DNA of 64,000 nt. It comes from Phyllobacterium lublinensis (lineage in GTDB: Bacteria > Pseudomonadota > Alphaproteobacteria > Rhizobiales > Rhizobiaceae). Shown here piece after piece: positions 51,212-61,010 of the stretch. Within the stretch, counting starts at the first letter, position 1; each line of letters begins with the position of its first letter. The notes under the pieces are model-generated. The model did no database searches. It was not told where the DNA came from and was given only the letters and a program-made list of their open reading frames with translations. Location of the stretch: contig NZ_JAIUDQ010000005.1 of NCBI RefSeq assembly GCF_020164435.1, positions 186,001 through 250,000 of the forward strand, written 5' to 3'. The translations under genes and the position numbers were made by a program.

Positions 51212-52348
51212 CTATGCGAACACCGGAATATCGCCTCGTGTCCAGGCAATCTGCGTTTCTTCCATGAAGGTGCTGTATCGCTGGGCTTCAATTGCGTCGC
51301 GGACGCCCTGCATCAACTGCTGGTAGTAGGAAAGATTATTCCAGGTCAAAAGCATTCCGCCCAGCGCCTCACCTGACTTGACGAGATGATGCAGGTAGGC
51401 GCGGCTGTAATCACGCGCTGCGGGGCACGGCGACTCCTCGTCCAATGGCCGCGGATCGTCGGCATGGCGGGCATTTCGCAGGTTGATCTTGCCGCGGCGT
51501 GTGAAAGCGAGACCGTGCCGCCCTGCCCGCGTCGGCATCACACAATCGAACATGTCGATGCCGCGCGCCACTGATTTCAGAATATCGTCTGGCGTACCAA
51601 CACCCATCAGATAGCGCGGTTTTTCCTGCGGCAGCTCAGGACATGTGATGTCCAGCATCTCCAGCATCACGTGCTGCGGTTCGCCGACAGCCAGTCCACC
51701 AACCGCATAGCCCTTCAGGTCCATCGCCTTGAGAGCCTGTGCCGAGCGGACGCGCAGATCGGCCACGTCGCCGCCCTGCACGATACCGAACATGGCCTTG
51801 CCAGGCTGGACCCCGAACGCCGCCTTGCAGCGCTCGGCCCATCGCAGCGACAATTCCATCGCCCGTTGGATATCCTTCGGCGTTGATGGCAAAGCCACGC
51901 ATTCGTCGAGCTGCATCTGGATATCGGAGTCCAGCAATCCCTGGATCTCGATCGAACGCTCGGGGCTCATTTCGTGGGCGCTTCCATCGATGTGCGAACG
52001 GAATGTAACGCCCTTTTCCGTCAATTTCCTTAGCTGCGCCAGGGACATAACCTGAAAGCCGCCGGAATCCGTCAGAATCGGACCCGGCCATCGCGCGAAC
52101 TCATGCAGGCCACCCAATCTCGCCACGCGCTCCGCGCTCGGGCGCAACATCAGGTGATAGGTGTTTCCCAGAATGATATCGGCACCAAGCTCTCGCACCT
52201 GGTCCATATACATGGCCTTGACCGTACCGCCGGTCCCGACAGGCATGAAAGCCGGCGTCCGCACGGTGCCGCGCGGCATGGTGATTTGACCGCGACGCGC
52301 CTTGCCTTCGGTGGCGATCAGTTTGAATTCGAAGTTCTCTGTTGTCAT
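51212..52348 (-). CDS. tgt: Queuine tRNA-ribosyltransferase
   Basis: A 378-residue TIM-barrel enzyme that exchanges guanine 34 of GUN-anticodon tRNAs for preQ1. Present: Asp94 (TDSGGFQ) and the nucleophile Asp265 ([13 protein letters not shown]). The zinc site is altered: the E. coli C-x-C-x2-C becomes S306-P-C308-P-A-A311, with only Cys308 and the His in RAYLHHL left. Overlaps queA by ATGA (start 52348), consistent with the same pathway. The open frame upstream of 52348 is inside queA. The protein otherwise has normal length. Confidence 0.95.
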   Translation of the reverse strand: MTTENFEFKLIATEGKARRGQITMPRGTVRTPAFMPVGTGGTVKAMYMDQVRELGADIILGNTYHLMLRPSAERVARLGGLHEFARWPGPILTDSGGFQVMSLAQLRKLTEKGVTFRSHIDGSAHEMSPERSIEIQGLLDSDIQMQLDECVALPSTPKDIQRAMELSLRWAERCKAAFGVQPGKAMFGIVQGGDVADLRVRSAQALKAMDLKGYAVGGLAVGEPQHVMLEMLDITCPELPQEKPRYLMGVGTPDDILKSVARGIDMFDCVMPTRAGRHGLAFTRRGKINLRNARHADDPRPLDEESPCPAARDYSRAYLHHLVKSGEALGGMLLTWNNLSYYQQLMQGVRDAIEAQRYSTFMEETQIAWTRGDIPVFA

Positions 52349-53424
52349 GATGCGGATCGCCATAACAGGCTTGCATCGCCATAGGAATAGAAGCGGTAGT
52401 GATTTTTGATCGCATGAGCATAGGCGGCGTGCATCCGCTCGAACCCACTGAAGGCAGATACCAGCATGAACAGCGTTGAACGCGGCAGGTGAAAATTGGT
52501 CATCAACATATCGACCGCGCGGAATCTGTAGCCCGGTGTAATGAAAATATCCGTCGGCCCGGACCATGGCCGGATTGTGCCGTTTTCGTCCGTGGCGCTC
52601 TCAAGCAAGCGCAATGATGTCGTGCCTACACTGACGATGCGTCTGCCGCGGGCCCTTACCGCATTGAGGGCGTCCGCCGTGGCCTGATCCACTGTCCCGA
52701 TCTCCGCATGCATCTTGTGGTCAACGGTATCGTCGGCCTTGACCGGCAGAAACGTTCCGGCACCCACATGCAAAGTGACGAAGTGTTCTTCCACACCGCG
52801 CCGTTTCAAATCTTCCAGCAGCTCAGCTGTAAAATGCAGTCCCGCCGTTGGAGCGGCCACCGCGCCTTCCTCCCTCGCATAAACGGTCTGGTAATCCTCG
52901 CGGTCGCGCGCATCATCAGCACGTTTCGAGGCAATATAGGGTGGCAACGGAATATGGCCGGCGGCGGCAATTGCCTGGTCGAGATCCGCGCCACTGAAGT
53001 CAAACACCAGCAGCGCCTCGCCCGCATCGCCTTTCTCGGCAACGGTCGCCAGCAGCGATCCGAGCAGGCAAGCATTGTTGCCATGGCCAAAGTCGATGCG
53101 CTCGCCTACCTTGACCCGTTTTGCCGGGCGCAAGAAGGCTTTCCAGCGGTCTGGCCCTGTCCGCATATGAAGCGTGGCGCCGATTTGCGCCTTTACGCCG
53201 TCGCGTTCACGAAACCCTTCCAGCTGTGCCGGTATCACCTTGGTATCATTGAAGACAAGTGCATCCCCCGGCTGGAGGAATTCAGAGAGATTTCTGACTT
53301 GGCTGTCTTCGAAACTGGAGGAATTCGCCCGGACAAGCAAAAGCCGCGCTGAATCGCGCGGCTCTGCAGGTCTCAATGCGATGTTTTCTTCCGGCAGGTC
53401 GAAATCGAAAAGATCAACACGCAT
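52345..53424 (-). CDS. queA: S-adenosylmethionine:tRNA ribosyltransferase-isomerase
   Basis: A 359-residue enzyme that moves the ribosyl part of SAM to preQ1 in tRNA and isomerises it to epoxyqueuosine. It has the family start [53 protein letters not shown] and [18 protein letters not shown]. It lies between ppiB and tgt in a queuosine pair with overlapping stop and start. The ATG at 53424 is preferred over a TTG before it. Confidence 0.96.
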   Translation of the reverse strand: MRVDLFDFDLPEENIALRPAEPRDSARLLLVRANSSSFEDSQVRNLSEFLQPGDALVFNDTKVIPAQLEGFRERDGVKAQIGATLHMRTGPDRWKAFLRPAKRVKVGERIDFGHGNNACLLGSLLATVAEKGDAGEALLVFDFSGADLDQAIAAAGHIPLPPYIASKRADDARDREDYQTVYAREEGAVAAPTAGLHFTAELLEDLKRRGVEEHFVTLHVGAGTFLPVKADDTVDHKMHAEIGTVDQATADALNAVRARGRRIVSVGTTSLRLLESATDENGTIRPWSGPTDIFITPGYRFRAVDMLMTNFHLPRSTLFMLVSAFSGFERMHAAYAHAIKNHYRFYSYGDASLLWRSAS

Positions 53425-53438
53425 CAATCAGGACGCTA

Positions 53439-53948
53439 TTATTCGACGTCTGCTGCAACACGCATGGAAACAATCGAATCCGGATCCTGCACGGGCTCTC
53501 CGCGCTTGATCTTGTCGACGTTGCTCATCCCTTCGATGACCTGGCCCCATACCGTGTACTGGCGATTGAGGAAACCGGCATCATCGAAGCAGATGAAAAA
53601 CTGCGAATTGGCCGAATTCGGATTCTGCGAACGCGCCATTGAACAGGCGCCGCGGCCGTGGTTGGCATTGGAAAATTCCGCCTTGAGGTCCGGCTTTTCC
53701 GAACCGCCCATGCCGGCGCGGGCCGGGTTGAACGATGTGCCGCCCTTCTTGCCGAACTTGACGTCGCCGGTCTGGGCCATGAAGCCGTCGATCACGCGAT
53801 GGAACACGACGCCATCATAGGCGCCTTCGCGTGCGAGTTCCTTGATCCGGTTGACATGTTCAGGTGCGAGGTCCGGATAAAGTTCGATGACCACATCGCC
53901 CTTCGTGGTCTCAAGCAGGATCGTGTTTTCGGGGTCTTTGTAAGCCAT
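53439..53948 (-). CDS. ppiB: Cytoplasmic peptidyl-prolyl cis-trans isomerase (cyclophilin)
   Basis: A 169-residue cyclophilin with no signal peptide. The active-site stretch is VVFHRVIDGFMAQTGD (catalytic Arg in FHRV), then GRGACSMARSQNPNSANSQFFI and the Trp-containing YTVWGQVIEGM. It speeds proline isomerisation in folding. It is one of two adjacent cyclophilin genes; this one is cytosolic and the upstream one exported. ATG at 53948; AAGGAG lies 10 bases before it. A TTG in frame at 53957 is less likely. Confidence 0.92.
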   Translation of the reverse strand: MAYKDPENTILLETTKGDVVIELYPDLAPEHVNRIKELAREGAYDGVVFHRVIDGFMAQTGDVKFGKKGGTSFNPARAGMGGSEKPDLKAEFSNANHGRGACSMARSQNPNSANSQFFICFDDAGFLNRQYTVWGQVIEGMSNVDKIKRGEPVQDPDSIVSMRVAADVE

Positions 53949-54029
53949 TTTAGGCAATCTCCTTGTGTCTTATATTGCTGCAATTCCGGACGGAAAACCG
54001 CTTCGCGCTCTCCTGGAATTGCCCGATGA

Positions 54030-54608
54030 TTATTTTCCGACAGTTACCTTGAGCATCTTGTCAGGATTGTCGACGGCACCATTGTCTGACTCCGAACCCT
54101 TCTTGATCTTGTCGACTACGTCCATGCCACTCGTCACCTTGCCGACGACAGTGTACTCGCCATTCAGCGAAGGATACTCGGTGAACATGATGAAGAACTG
54201 GGAGTTGGCAGAGTTGGGGTTCTGTGCCCGGGCCATGCCCACGACGCCGCGCACGAAAGGCTCCTTGGAAAACTCGGCCGGCAGGTCAGGTCGGGTTGAG
54301 CCTCCGGTGCCTGCAGCCTGCTGATTATAGCCTTTTTCGGTGTTGCCGTATTGGACATCACCGGTCTGTGCCATGAAGCCGGGGATAACCCGGTGGAATA
54401 CGACATTGTCGTAGGCGCCTTCCTTGGCCAGCGCCTTGATCTGTTCGACGTGCTTTGGTGCAATATCCGGAAGCAGCTCGATCTTGACGTCGCCATCCTT
54501 GAGCTTGATCGTCATCGTGTTCGCATCATCGGCGAAGGACGGGCTTAGCGTGGCCAATGAAAGAGAGGAAACGGCAGCAACAACGAGCGCTGTGCGGAAA
54601 AAGGACAT
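54030..54608 (-). CDS. Periplasmic peptidyl-prolyl cis-trans isomerase (cyclophilin)
   Basis: A 192-residue cyclophilin with a signal peptide (MSFFRTALVVAAVSSLSLAT, cut after FA of SPSFA). The core is VVFHRVIPGFMAQTGD, GVVGMARAQNPNSANSQFFI and GEYTVVGKVTSGMDVVD. The Trp of cyclosporin-sensitive enzymes is replaced (YTVVGKV). It would work in the periplasm, while the neighbour is the cytosolic form; the two look like an ancient tandem duplication. Starts 15 bases after coaD's stop. Confidence 0.92.
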   Translation of the reverse strand: MSFFRTALVVAAVSSLSLATLSPSFADDANTMTIKLKDGDVKIELLPDIAPKHVEQIKALAKEGAYDNVVFHRVIPGFMAQTGDVQYGNTEKGYNQQAAGTGGSTRPDLPAEFSKEPFVRGVVGMARAQNPNSANSQFFIMFTEYPSLNGEYTVVGKVTSGMDVVDKIKKGSESDNGAVDNPDKMLKVTVGK

Positions 54609-54622
54609 GAAAATCTCCAGGA

Positions 54623-55117
54623 TCAGGATTTGAATTTCGTCTCAAGCGCGTCCGCGACAAGAGCAGGAACAAAATGCCGGACGTCGCCGCCCATGGCGGC
54701 AATCTGGCGAACCAATGTGGCAGTAATCGTGCGGACCGAAGGATCGGCAGGCAGAAACACTGTCTGCAATTCCGGCGCCATCTTTCCGTTCATGCCTGCC
54801 ATTTGCATCTCGTAGTCGAGATCCGTACCGTCTCGCAATCCGCGAACCATCAGTGATGCACCGCATTTGCGCGCGGCGTCGATCAGCAAACCATCGAAGG
54901 CAATCACGTCGAGCCGAACACTATCCTTGCCGAAAACCTCGGCCGCTACGCGCTTGATCAGATCAACCCGCTCTTCGAATGAAAACAACGGTGCCTTGCC
55001 AGGATGGATACCAATGGCGACGAACACCTTGTCCGCAAGCCGGAGCGAGCCCTGCAAGACGTCAATATGGCCATTGGTGATCGGATCGAATGATCCGGCA
55101 TAGATCGCGATTGTCAT
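54623..55117 (-). CDS. coaD: Phosphopantetheine adenylyltransferase
   Basis: A 164-residue nucleotidyltransferase that makes dephospho-CoA from phosphopantetheine and ATP. It has the typical start [18 protein letters not shown] with the T/HxGH motif (TNGH), and [19 protein letters not shown]. The late signature reads [16 protein letters not shown] in place of the usual ISSTLVRE. First gene of the coaD-ppi-ppi-queA-tgt group on the minus strand. Confidence 0.96.
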   Translation of the reverse strand: MTIAIYAGSFDPITNGHIDVLQGSLRLADKVFVAIGIHPGKAPLFSFEERVDLIKRVAAEVFGKDSVRLDVIAFDGLLIDAARKCGASLMVRGLRDGTDLDYEMQMAGMNGKMAPELQTVFLPADPSVRTITATLVRQIAAMGGDVRHFVPALVADALETKFKS

Positions 55118-55313
55118 GCGGTTTCCTAGCCTTTTTGCCCGCCCCTTTCAATGCCCGCAATCGATCAGATGAGCGGCAGATGAACGGCGGATGAACAACC
55201 CTATCAGCAAGCATTCAGCCCCGCTCAACTAGACGTGAAACTATGGAATGAAACCATTTCGAAGTTGGCACGTTGCTAACCATGAAAGAGCGCAAGATCG
55301 AAGGGACAGATTT

Positions 55314-55454
55314 ATGTTTATTCTTCTGAGCATTGCCATGATGGTTGCGATGATAGTTTCGGCGATTATCATGATTTTGGAAGAGAACAAAAAGCGGGAA
55401 GCTCCGTTAAGAACTTCCCGCTTTGGCGTATATCATCATCGCCGCGACCTCTGA
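55314..55454 (+). CDS. Possible small single-helix membrane protein
   Basis: A 46-residue frame: MFILLSIAMMVAMIVSAI followed by IMILEENKKREAPL and a basic tail. AAGGGAC lies seven bases before the ATG at 55314, which is a good ribosome site. The frame runs through the hairpin that ends gyrA on the other strand, so its last third may be fortuitous. No family recognised. Confidence 0.3.
   Translation: MFILLSIAMMVAMIVSAIIMILEENKKREAPLRTSRFGVYHHRRDL
55391..55424 (-). terminator. Rho-independent terminator of gyrA
   Basis: AAAGCGGGAAG (55391-55401) and CTTCCCGCTTT (55414-55424) form a perfect 11-bp stem with a 12-base loop; read on the minus strand the stem is followed by a T-run (CCCGCTTTTTGTTC). 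It lies 49 bases after the gyrA stop. Confidence 0.85.
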
Positions 55455-55472
55455 TCGCGTGATCCTGTCCCT

Positions 55473-58277
55473 TTAGATCTCTCCGGCTCCGTCCGTGGTA
55501 TCAGCGGCGGTAGCTTCAGTCTCCACGGATGCTGCCGCCTCGACATCGTCGCTTTCGGTTTCGGAAATCCGTTCAACGGAGACAACCTTCTCACCGTCAG
55601 CCGTATTGAAAATGGTGACACCCTTCGTCGAGCGACCGGCAATGCGAATGCCGTTTACCGGTACGCGGATGAGCTGGCCACCGTCCGACACGAGAAGGAT
55701 CTGGTCAGAATCCTCGACTGGGAACAAGGAGACGAGCTTGCCGATTTCGTCGGTTTTCGACGTATCAGTTGCGCGAATACCCTTGCCGCCGCGTCCCGAG
55801 ACGCGGAATTCGTAGGATGACGAACGCTTCCCATAGCCGTATTCACTGACCGTGAGAACCGTCTGCTCGCGATCGCGCAACTCTGCGTAACGCTCCGGCG
55901 AAAGATCGGTGACATCGGTTGCCTCCTCGCCAACCAGAGCGATTTCCTCCACATCGTCCGCACCCTGGGCACGTCGTTCGGCGGCCACCTGCTTGAGGTA
56001 GGCCGAACGCTCTGCAGGGCTCGCCTCCACATGACCAAGGATGGACATGGAGATGATCTTGTCGCCAGGCGCGAGGTTGATGCCGCGCACGCCGATCGAA
56101 TTGCGGCCGGCGAAGACGCGTACGTCCGTCACGGGGAAGCGGATGCACTGACCGCCCGCGGCCGTCAGCAGGACATCGTCGAACTCATCGCACGTATCGA
56201 CGCTGAGGATTTCATCACCCTCCTCCTCCAGCTTCATCGCAATCTTGCCGTTACGGTTGACCTGAATGAAGTCGGACAGCTTGTTGCGCCGGACGGTGCC
56301 GCGCGTGGTGGCAAACATCACGTCGAGGTTGGCCCAGCTCGCCTCGTCTTCCGGCAACGGCATGATCGTGGTGATGCGTTCACCCTGTTCGAGCGGCAGC
56401 ATGTTGATCAGCGCCTTGCCGCGCGATTGCGGCGTGCCGATCGGCAGACGCCAGACCTTTTCCTTGTACACGATACCGCGCGAGGAGAAGAACAGCACCG
56501 GCGTGTGCGTGTTGGCCACAAACAACCGCGTGACAGAGTCCTCATCCTTCATCGTCACGCCTGAGCGGCCCTTGCCGCCGCGGCGCTGGGCCCGATAAGT
56601 CGCCAGCGGTACGCGCTTGATATACCCGGCGTGGCTGACGGTGACGACCATGTCTTCGCGGGCGATGAGGTCTTCATCATCCATATCAGCGCCGCCATCG
56701 GTGAGCTCCGTGCGGCGCGGCGTGCCGAATTCATCGCGAATGGCAACCAACTCGTCCTTGACGATGCCCATGATCCGCAGGCGCGACGCGAGGATTTCAA
56801 GGTAGTCCTTGATCTCGACGCCGATCTTATTGAGCTCATCGGCAATTTCATCGCGGCCAAGGGCAGTCAGGCGCTGCAGGCGCAGATCGAGAATAGCACG
56901 CGCCTGCTCTTCCGAGAGGTTGTAGGTGTTGTCGTCATTGAGCGTATGGCGCGGATCGGCGATCAGCGTGATCAGGGGTGCTACGTCATTGGCTGGCCAG
57001 CGGCGTTCCATCAACTGGTCGCGCGCTGTTGCCGGATCTGGCGCGCGCCGGATCAATGCGATGATCTCGTCAATATTGGCGACCGCGATGGCCAGACCAA
57101 CCAAAACATGCGCACGATCACGCGCCTTGCGAAGCAGGAATTTGGTGCGCCGGCTGACCACTTCCTCGCGGAAACTGACAAAGGCCCGCAATATATCGAG
57201 AAGATTGAGGAGGCCCGGCTTGCCGCCGTTCAACGCAACCATGTTGGCGCCAAAGGACGACTGCAAGGGCGTAAAGCGATAAAGCTGGTTGACGATAACG
57301 TCTGCCACCGCATCACGCTTCAGTTCGACGACGACGCGATAACCGTCACGGTCGGATTCATCGCGAATGTCCGAAATCCCCTCGATGCGCTTTTCACGCA
57401 CGAGGTCGGCCATCTTCTCGATCATCGTCGCCTTGTTGACCTGATAGGGCACCTCGGTGATGATGATCGCTTCCCGATCGCCCCTCATGCTCTCTATCGC
57501 AACCTTACCGCGCATCAGGATCGAGCCGCGACCGGTGCTATAGGCCGAATAGATACCGGACCGGCCAAGCACGATGCCACCGGTAGGGAAATCCGGACCG
57601 GGGATGATCTCCATCAGTTCCGGCAACTCGATGGCCGGGTTGTCGATCAGTGCGATACAGCCGTTGATGACCTCTGCAAGATTATGTGGTGGCACGTTCG
57701 TGGCCATGCCGACCGCGATGCCGCCCGAACCGTTGACGAGCAGATTGGGGAAGCGCGCGGGCAGAACCACAGGCTCCTGCTCGCGGCCGTCATAATTGTC
57801 CTGGAAATCGACTGTTTCCTTGTCGATATCCTCGAGCAGAGACTCCGACACCTTTTCAAGACGGCATTCCGTGTACCGCATGGCCGCGGGGGAGTCGCCG
57901 TCGATGGATCCGAAGTTACCCTGGCCGTCGACGAGTGGATTGCGGAGTGACCAGTCCTGCGCCATGCGGACGAGCGCATCATAGATCGACGCGTCGCCAT
58001 GGGGATGGAACTTACCCATCACCTCACCGACGACACCCGCCGACTTGCGATACGACCGGTTCCACGACAGGCCCATTTCGTTCATCGCATGCAGGATACG
58101 CCGGTGCACGGGCTTCAGGCCATCGCGGACATCGGGCAGTGCACGACTGACGATGACGCTCATCGCATAGTCGAGATAGGAGCGCTGCATTTCCTCGATA
58201 ATGGAAATCGGCTCGATGCCGGAATTCGGTCCGGATTTATCGTCTTCGGGGCCGGAAGGTGGGGTTAGGTCAGACAC
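55473..58277 (-). CDS. gyrA: DNA gyrase subunit A
   Basis: A 934-residue topoisomerase subunit. The N-terminal breakage-reunion domain has the active-site Tyr in [10 protein letters not shown] and the quinolone region [17 protein letters not shown], where Ala96 stands at the position of E. coli Ser83 and Asp100 at that of Asp87. The C-terminal domain has six beta-pinwheel blades with the GyrA box QRRGGKG. An acidic Ala/Glu/Thr tail (about 900-934) ends it. Length is typical of alphaproteobacteria. Its own terminator follows; coaD and the others are a separate unit. Confidence 0.98.
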   Translation of the reverse strand: MSDLTPPSGPEDDKSGPNSGIEPISIIEEMQRSYLDYAMSVIVSRALPDVRDGLKPVHRRILHAMNEMGLSWNRSYRKSAGVVGEVMGKFHPHGDASIYDALVRMAQDWSLRNPLVDGQGNFGSIDGDSPAAMRYTECRLEKVSESLLEDIDKETVDFQDNYDGREQEPVVLPARFPNLLVNGSGGIAVGMATNVPPHNLAEVINGCIALIDNPAIELPELMEIIPGPDFPTGGIVLGRSGIYSAYSTGRGSILMRGKVAIESMRGDREAIIITEVPYQVNKATMIEKMADLVREKRIEGISDIRDESDRDGYRVVVELKRDAVADVIVNQLYRFTPLQSSFGANMVALNGGKPGLLNLLDILRAFVSFREEVVSRRTKFLLRKARDRAHVLVGLAIAVANIDEIIALIRRAPDPATARDQLMERRWPANDVAPLITLIADPRHTLNDDNTYNLSEEQARAILDLRLQRLTALGRDEIADELNKIGVEIKDYLEILASRLRIMGIVKDELVAIRDEFGTPRRTELTDGGADMDDEDLIAREDMVVTVSHAGYIKRVPLATYRAQRRGGKGRSGVTMKDEDSVTRLFVANTHTPVLFFSSRGIVYKEKVWRLPIGTPQSRGKALINMLPLEQGERITTIMPLPEDEASWANLDVMFATTRGTVRRNKLSDFIQVNRNGKIAMKLEEEGDEILSVDTCDEFDDVLLTAAGGQCIRFPVTDVRVFAGRNSIGVRGINLAPGDKIISMSILGHVEASPAERSAYLKQVAAERRAQGADDVEEIALVGEEATDVTDLSPERYAELRDREQTVLTVSEYGYGKRSSSYEFRVSGRGGKGIRATDTSKTDEIGKLVSLFPVEDSDQILLVSDGGQLIRVPVNGIRIAGRSTKGVTIFNTADGEKVVSVERISETESDDVEAAASVETEATAADTTDGAGEI

Positions 58278-58530
58278 GAGACACTCATCTTTCGTATAGA
58301 ATCAATCTTTGATCTTATAGCGGCTTTCGAATTGAAAAGCCAATAAACGGAGGCATAATGCACAGATGAAAACCCTTTAATATCAATTAGATAAAATAGA
58401 TTTTCTCATGCAGTGAAAAACTTGGGCTCAGAATTCCATGTTTCTCGACGTTGGAAAGCGAATCCGATAGGTTGCTGAGGCTGTAAACGGTAGGTTGGCC
58501 GAGCTTTAAACAGAAAAGAAAAGCAAAATC

Positions 58531-59160
58531 GTGGCGTATTCCGATACCCTTCTCAATGCGCTCGTGACCCTCATGGTGACGATCGACCCACCAGGTCTGG
58601 CGCCGCTGTTTCTGGCGCTGACGCGCGGCATGAATCGCAGGGAGCGCAGTCAGGTTGGCCTGCGCGCAAGCCTCATCGCTTTCATCGTGCTGACGGTGTT
58701 CGCGATCGCCGGGGCACAAATCCTGGCACTCTTCGGCATAACGCTGGGCGCATTTCGCATTGCAGGCGGTCTGTTGCTGTTCTGGATCGCCTTCGAAATG
58801 ATTTTCGAGCGACGCAACGAACGCAAGGAAAAAAGCGCTGAGGTTGCGATAACCAAGGATCATATCCGTAACATTGCAGCGTTCCCGCTCGCCATTCCAC
58901 TGATCGCAGGCCCTGGTGCAATATCGGCCACCATTCTCCTTGCAGGCACGCTGTCGGACGCGACATCGCGCTTGGCACTCATTGTCATCATCCTGATTTG
59001 TATCGCAGCATCCTACGTCGTCTTCCTGCTTGCCGAGCGTGTCGACCGCTTCCTCGGAGAAACCGGACGCTCGATCCTGACCCGCCTGCTCGGCGTTATC
59101 CTTGCTGCCCTCGCTGTCCAGTTCGTGGCGGATGGCATCCGGACCCTCATCATCAGCTGA
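58531..59160 (+). CDS. MarC-family integral membrane protein
   Basis: A 209-residue protein with six membrane segments and the MarC/UPF0056 signatures: VTLMVTIDPPGLAPLFLALT near the start and FPLAIPLIAGPGAISATI in the middle. The role of MarC is unknown; earlier links to antibiotic resistance were not upheld. GTG at 58531 is the start, with only a weak A-rich ribosome site (AGAAAAGAAAAG). It lies divergent from gyrA, as in several related genomes. Confidence 0.88.
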   Translation: MAYSDTLLNALVTLMVTIDPPGLAPLFLALTRGMNRRERSQVGLRASLIAFIVLTVFAIAGAQILALFGITLGAFRIAGGLLLFWIAFEMIFERRNERKEKSAEVAITKDHIRNIAAFPLAIPLIAGPGAISATILLAGTLSDATSRLALIVIILICIAASYVVFLLAERVDRFLGETGRSILTRLLGVILAALAVQFVADGIRTLIIS

Positions 59161-59183
59161 CAAGCGGAAAGCAGGTCCTGACG

Positions 59184-59666
59184 CTACAGCGCCGCGTCTG
59201 CCGTTGTGCTTTCGGCGGCAGTGCTGAACAGCAGCGTGATTGGCCTTCCAGCGATGGCGCCGCCGAAATCATCTGTGATTGGCAGCGGCAGGTTCTGGTA
59301 GAGTGCTTCCAGCACCGAAGCCACGAACGCCCGCTTGAGAGGCATGTCCTGACCGAGCTTGGCGTAGCTAGCGCGCGGATTTCCGATCATGCTGCCGTCA
59401 CGACGCAGGGCAAAGCGTAGGGTAATCTCAAGATTCTCTGTCCCCGGCGGAGGCTTCCAACAGGAATAGAGTACCGGCCCAAGCTCGAACACCGAGGCAA
59501 TCGGCTCACGGCTCCCACACGGCCGTTCTCCTGCCCCGGCGGACACCACCGGATACAATAGAACAAGCGCAACCGCGAAAGCGCGAAATCTGCCCAAAAT
59601 CACCCCCACAGGGATTGATCCCTCCACGTCAGATTCGCTACCCAATTGCCTGAATAAGCAAGTCAC
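59184..59666 (-). CDS. Exported TonB-C-like protein of unknown function
   Basis: A 160-residue protein. A hydrophobic export-like segment (FAVALVLLYPVVSAG) is followed by a Cys pair (ERPCG, LYSCWK) and a domain with LEITLRFALRRDGSMIGNPR, then ALYQNLPLPITDDFGG. The pattern ‘hydrophobic-x-F-x-L-xx-DG’ resembles TonB C-terminal domains. The start is unsure: 59666, or GTGs at 59609 or 59603 that would put the signal near the N-terminus. Located convergent with marC. Confidence 0.55.
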   Translation of the reverse strand: MTCLFRQLGSESDVEGSIPVGVILGRFRAFAVALVLLYPVVSAGAGERPCGSREPIASVFELGPVLYSCWKPPPGTENLEITLRFALRRDGSMIGNPRASYAKLGQDMPLKRAFVASVLEALYQNLPLPITDDFGGAIAGRPITLLFSTAAESTTADAAL

Positions 59667-59684
59667 TCTTAAGGTGTATCAGGG

Positions 59685-60974
59685 TCAGGATCCAACTTCC
59701 TCGGCTGCATCTTTTTGGGTGATCAGACGTGCGCTGCGGGCGCCGGTTATCGATATCCATAGCCAGCTCAGCGCCACGGCCAACCGATTGCGCAACCCGA
59801 TCAGAAAATAAATATGCGCCAGGCCCCACAGCCACCATGCGATATAGCCTTTGAGTTTGATCCAGCCGAAATCCGTCACCGCCGCCCGCTTCCCGATCGT
59901 CGCCAGATCACCCGCGTGCTGGTAGGTGAACGGTCGTATCGCCAGATCGCCGGCAAGCCTTGCCTTGATCGTCTTCGCGACATGCACGCCCTGCTGCTTT
60001 GCTGCCGGTGCAATGCCGGGCACCATGCCCCTGCCCGCGTCGGCAACCGTCGCCGTGTCCCCGATCACGAAGATCTCCGGATGGTCCGGCGCCGTCAAGT
60101 CAGCATTGACGATCACGCGTCCGGCGCGATCAGCCGGTGCATTCAGCCATTTGGCCGCCGGCGACGCCTGCACGCCAGCCGCCCAGATGATGGTTTTGGC
60201 CCGCAGCGACTTGCCGCCAAACTCGACGCCGTCCGCGTGGCATTCTGTGACCGGGTTGCCGAGATGGACCGTTACGCCAAGCTTCTCGAGCGCTTGCTTC
60301 GCATAGGCGGACATGTCCTCCTTGAACGCCGACAAGACCCGCGGACCGCCCTCGATCAGCACAACGCGCGCGGTCGCCGGATCGATTACCCGGAAATCGC
60401 CCTTGAGTGTATCACGGGCCAGATCGGCAATCGTCCCTGCAATCTCGACGCCGGTTGGGCCGCCGCCGATAATGACAAATGTAAGATATTCTGCCCGTCG
60501 GGCCGGATCCGGTTCGCGTTCGGCCTTTTCAAAGGCGGTAAGAATACGCCGCCGGATCGTCGTCGCATCCTCGAGGGTCTTCAGACCGGGAGCGTAGGGT
60601 TCCCAGTCGTCATGGCCGAAATAGGCGTGGCGCGCGCCTGTCGCCAGCACCAGCGTATCGTAGGCAATCGCTTCCCCGTCTGCCGTCAACACCGTGCGGG
60701 CAGCCGTGTCGACTCCCTCGACCGTGCCCAGCAAAGTTTCGACATTCTTGTATTTGCGCAGGAGATGCCTGATCGGCCAGGCAATTTCGGAGGTCGCCAG
60801 AGTCGAAGTCGCGACCTGATAGAGCAAAGGCTGGAAAAGATGGTGGTTGCGCTGATCGATCAGCGTGATCGAGATGTCCGTATGGCGAAGATTATTGACG
60901 GTTTCCAATCCGCCGAAGCCTCCACCCACGATGACCAAACGATGCGGCGGCTGTGCTGGCGTCTGGATCGTCAT
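59685..60974 (-). CDS. Type II NADH:quinone oxidoreductase (NDH-2 family)
   Basis: A 429-residue flavoenzyme with two dinucleotide folds: FAD-binding LVIVGGGFGGLETVNNL and NADH-binding FVIIGGGPTGVEIAG, plus the quinone/FAD stretch PEIFVIGDTATVAD and GIAPAAKQQGVHVAK. The C-terminus (YIAWWLWGLAHIYFLIGLRNR) is the amphipathic membrane-anchoring part. It passes electrons from NADH to quinone without pumping protons. The ATG at 60974 is chosen; the frame is open to 61004. Confidence 0.92.
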   Translation of the reverse strand: MTIQTPAQPPHRLVIVGGGFGGLETVNNLRHTDISITLIDQRNHHLFQPLLYQVATSTLATSEIAWPIRHLLRKYKNVETLLGTVEGVDTAARTVLTADGEAIAYDTLVLATGARHAYFGHDDWEPYAPGLKTLEDATTIRRRILTAFEKAEREPDPARRAEYLTFVIIGGGPTGVEIAGTIADLARDTLKGDFRVIDPATARVVLIEGGPRVLSAFKEDMSAYAKQALEKLGVTVHLGNPVTECHADGVEFGGKSLRAKTIIWAAGVQASPAAKWLNAPADRAGRVIVNADLTAPDHPEIFVIGDTATVADAGRGMVPGIAPAAKQQGVHVAKTIKARLAGDLAIRPFTYQHAGDLATIGKRAAVTDFGWIKLKGYIAWWLWGLAHIYFLIGLRNRLAVALSWLWISITGARSARLITQKDAAEEVGS

Positions 60975-61010
60975 GGCTTGGCTCCGGTGCGCGATATGCG
61001 CCAACGTCTA

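Larger units (their letters stand above)
55118..55472. other. 355-base region between coaD and gyrA
   Basis: It holds the presumed coaD operon promoter (near 55130-55200 on the minus strand), one small plus-strand frame and the gyrA terminator. I see no other gene. AGATGAGCGGCAGATGAACGGCGGATGAACAA at 55165-55196 is a short imperfect repeat of GCRGATGAACG units. Confidence 0.4.

Noticed and set aside
56631..57950. A 439-codon plus-strand frame
   Set aside because: Antisense of gyrA.
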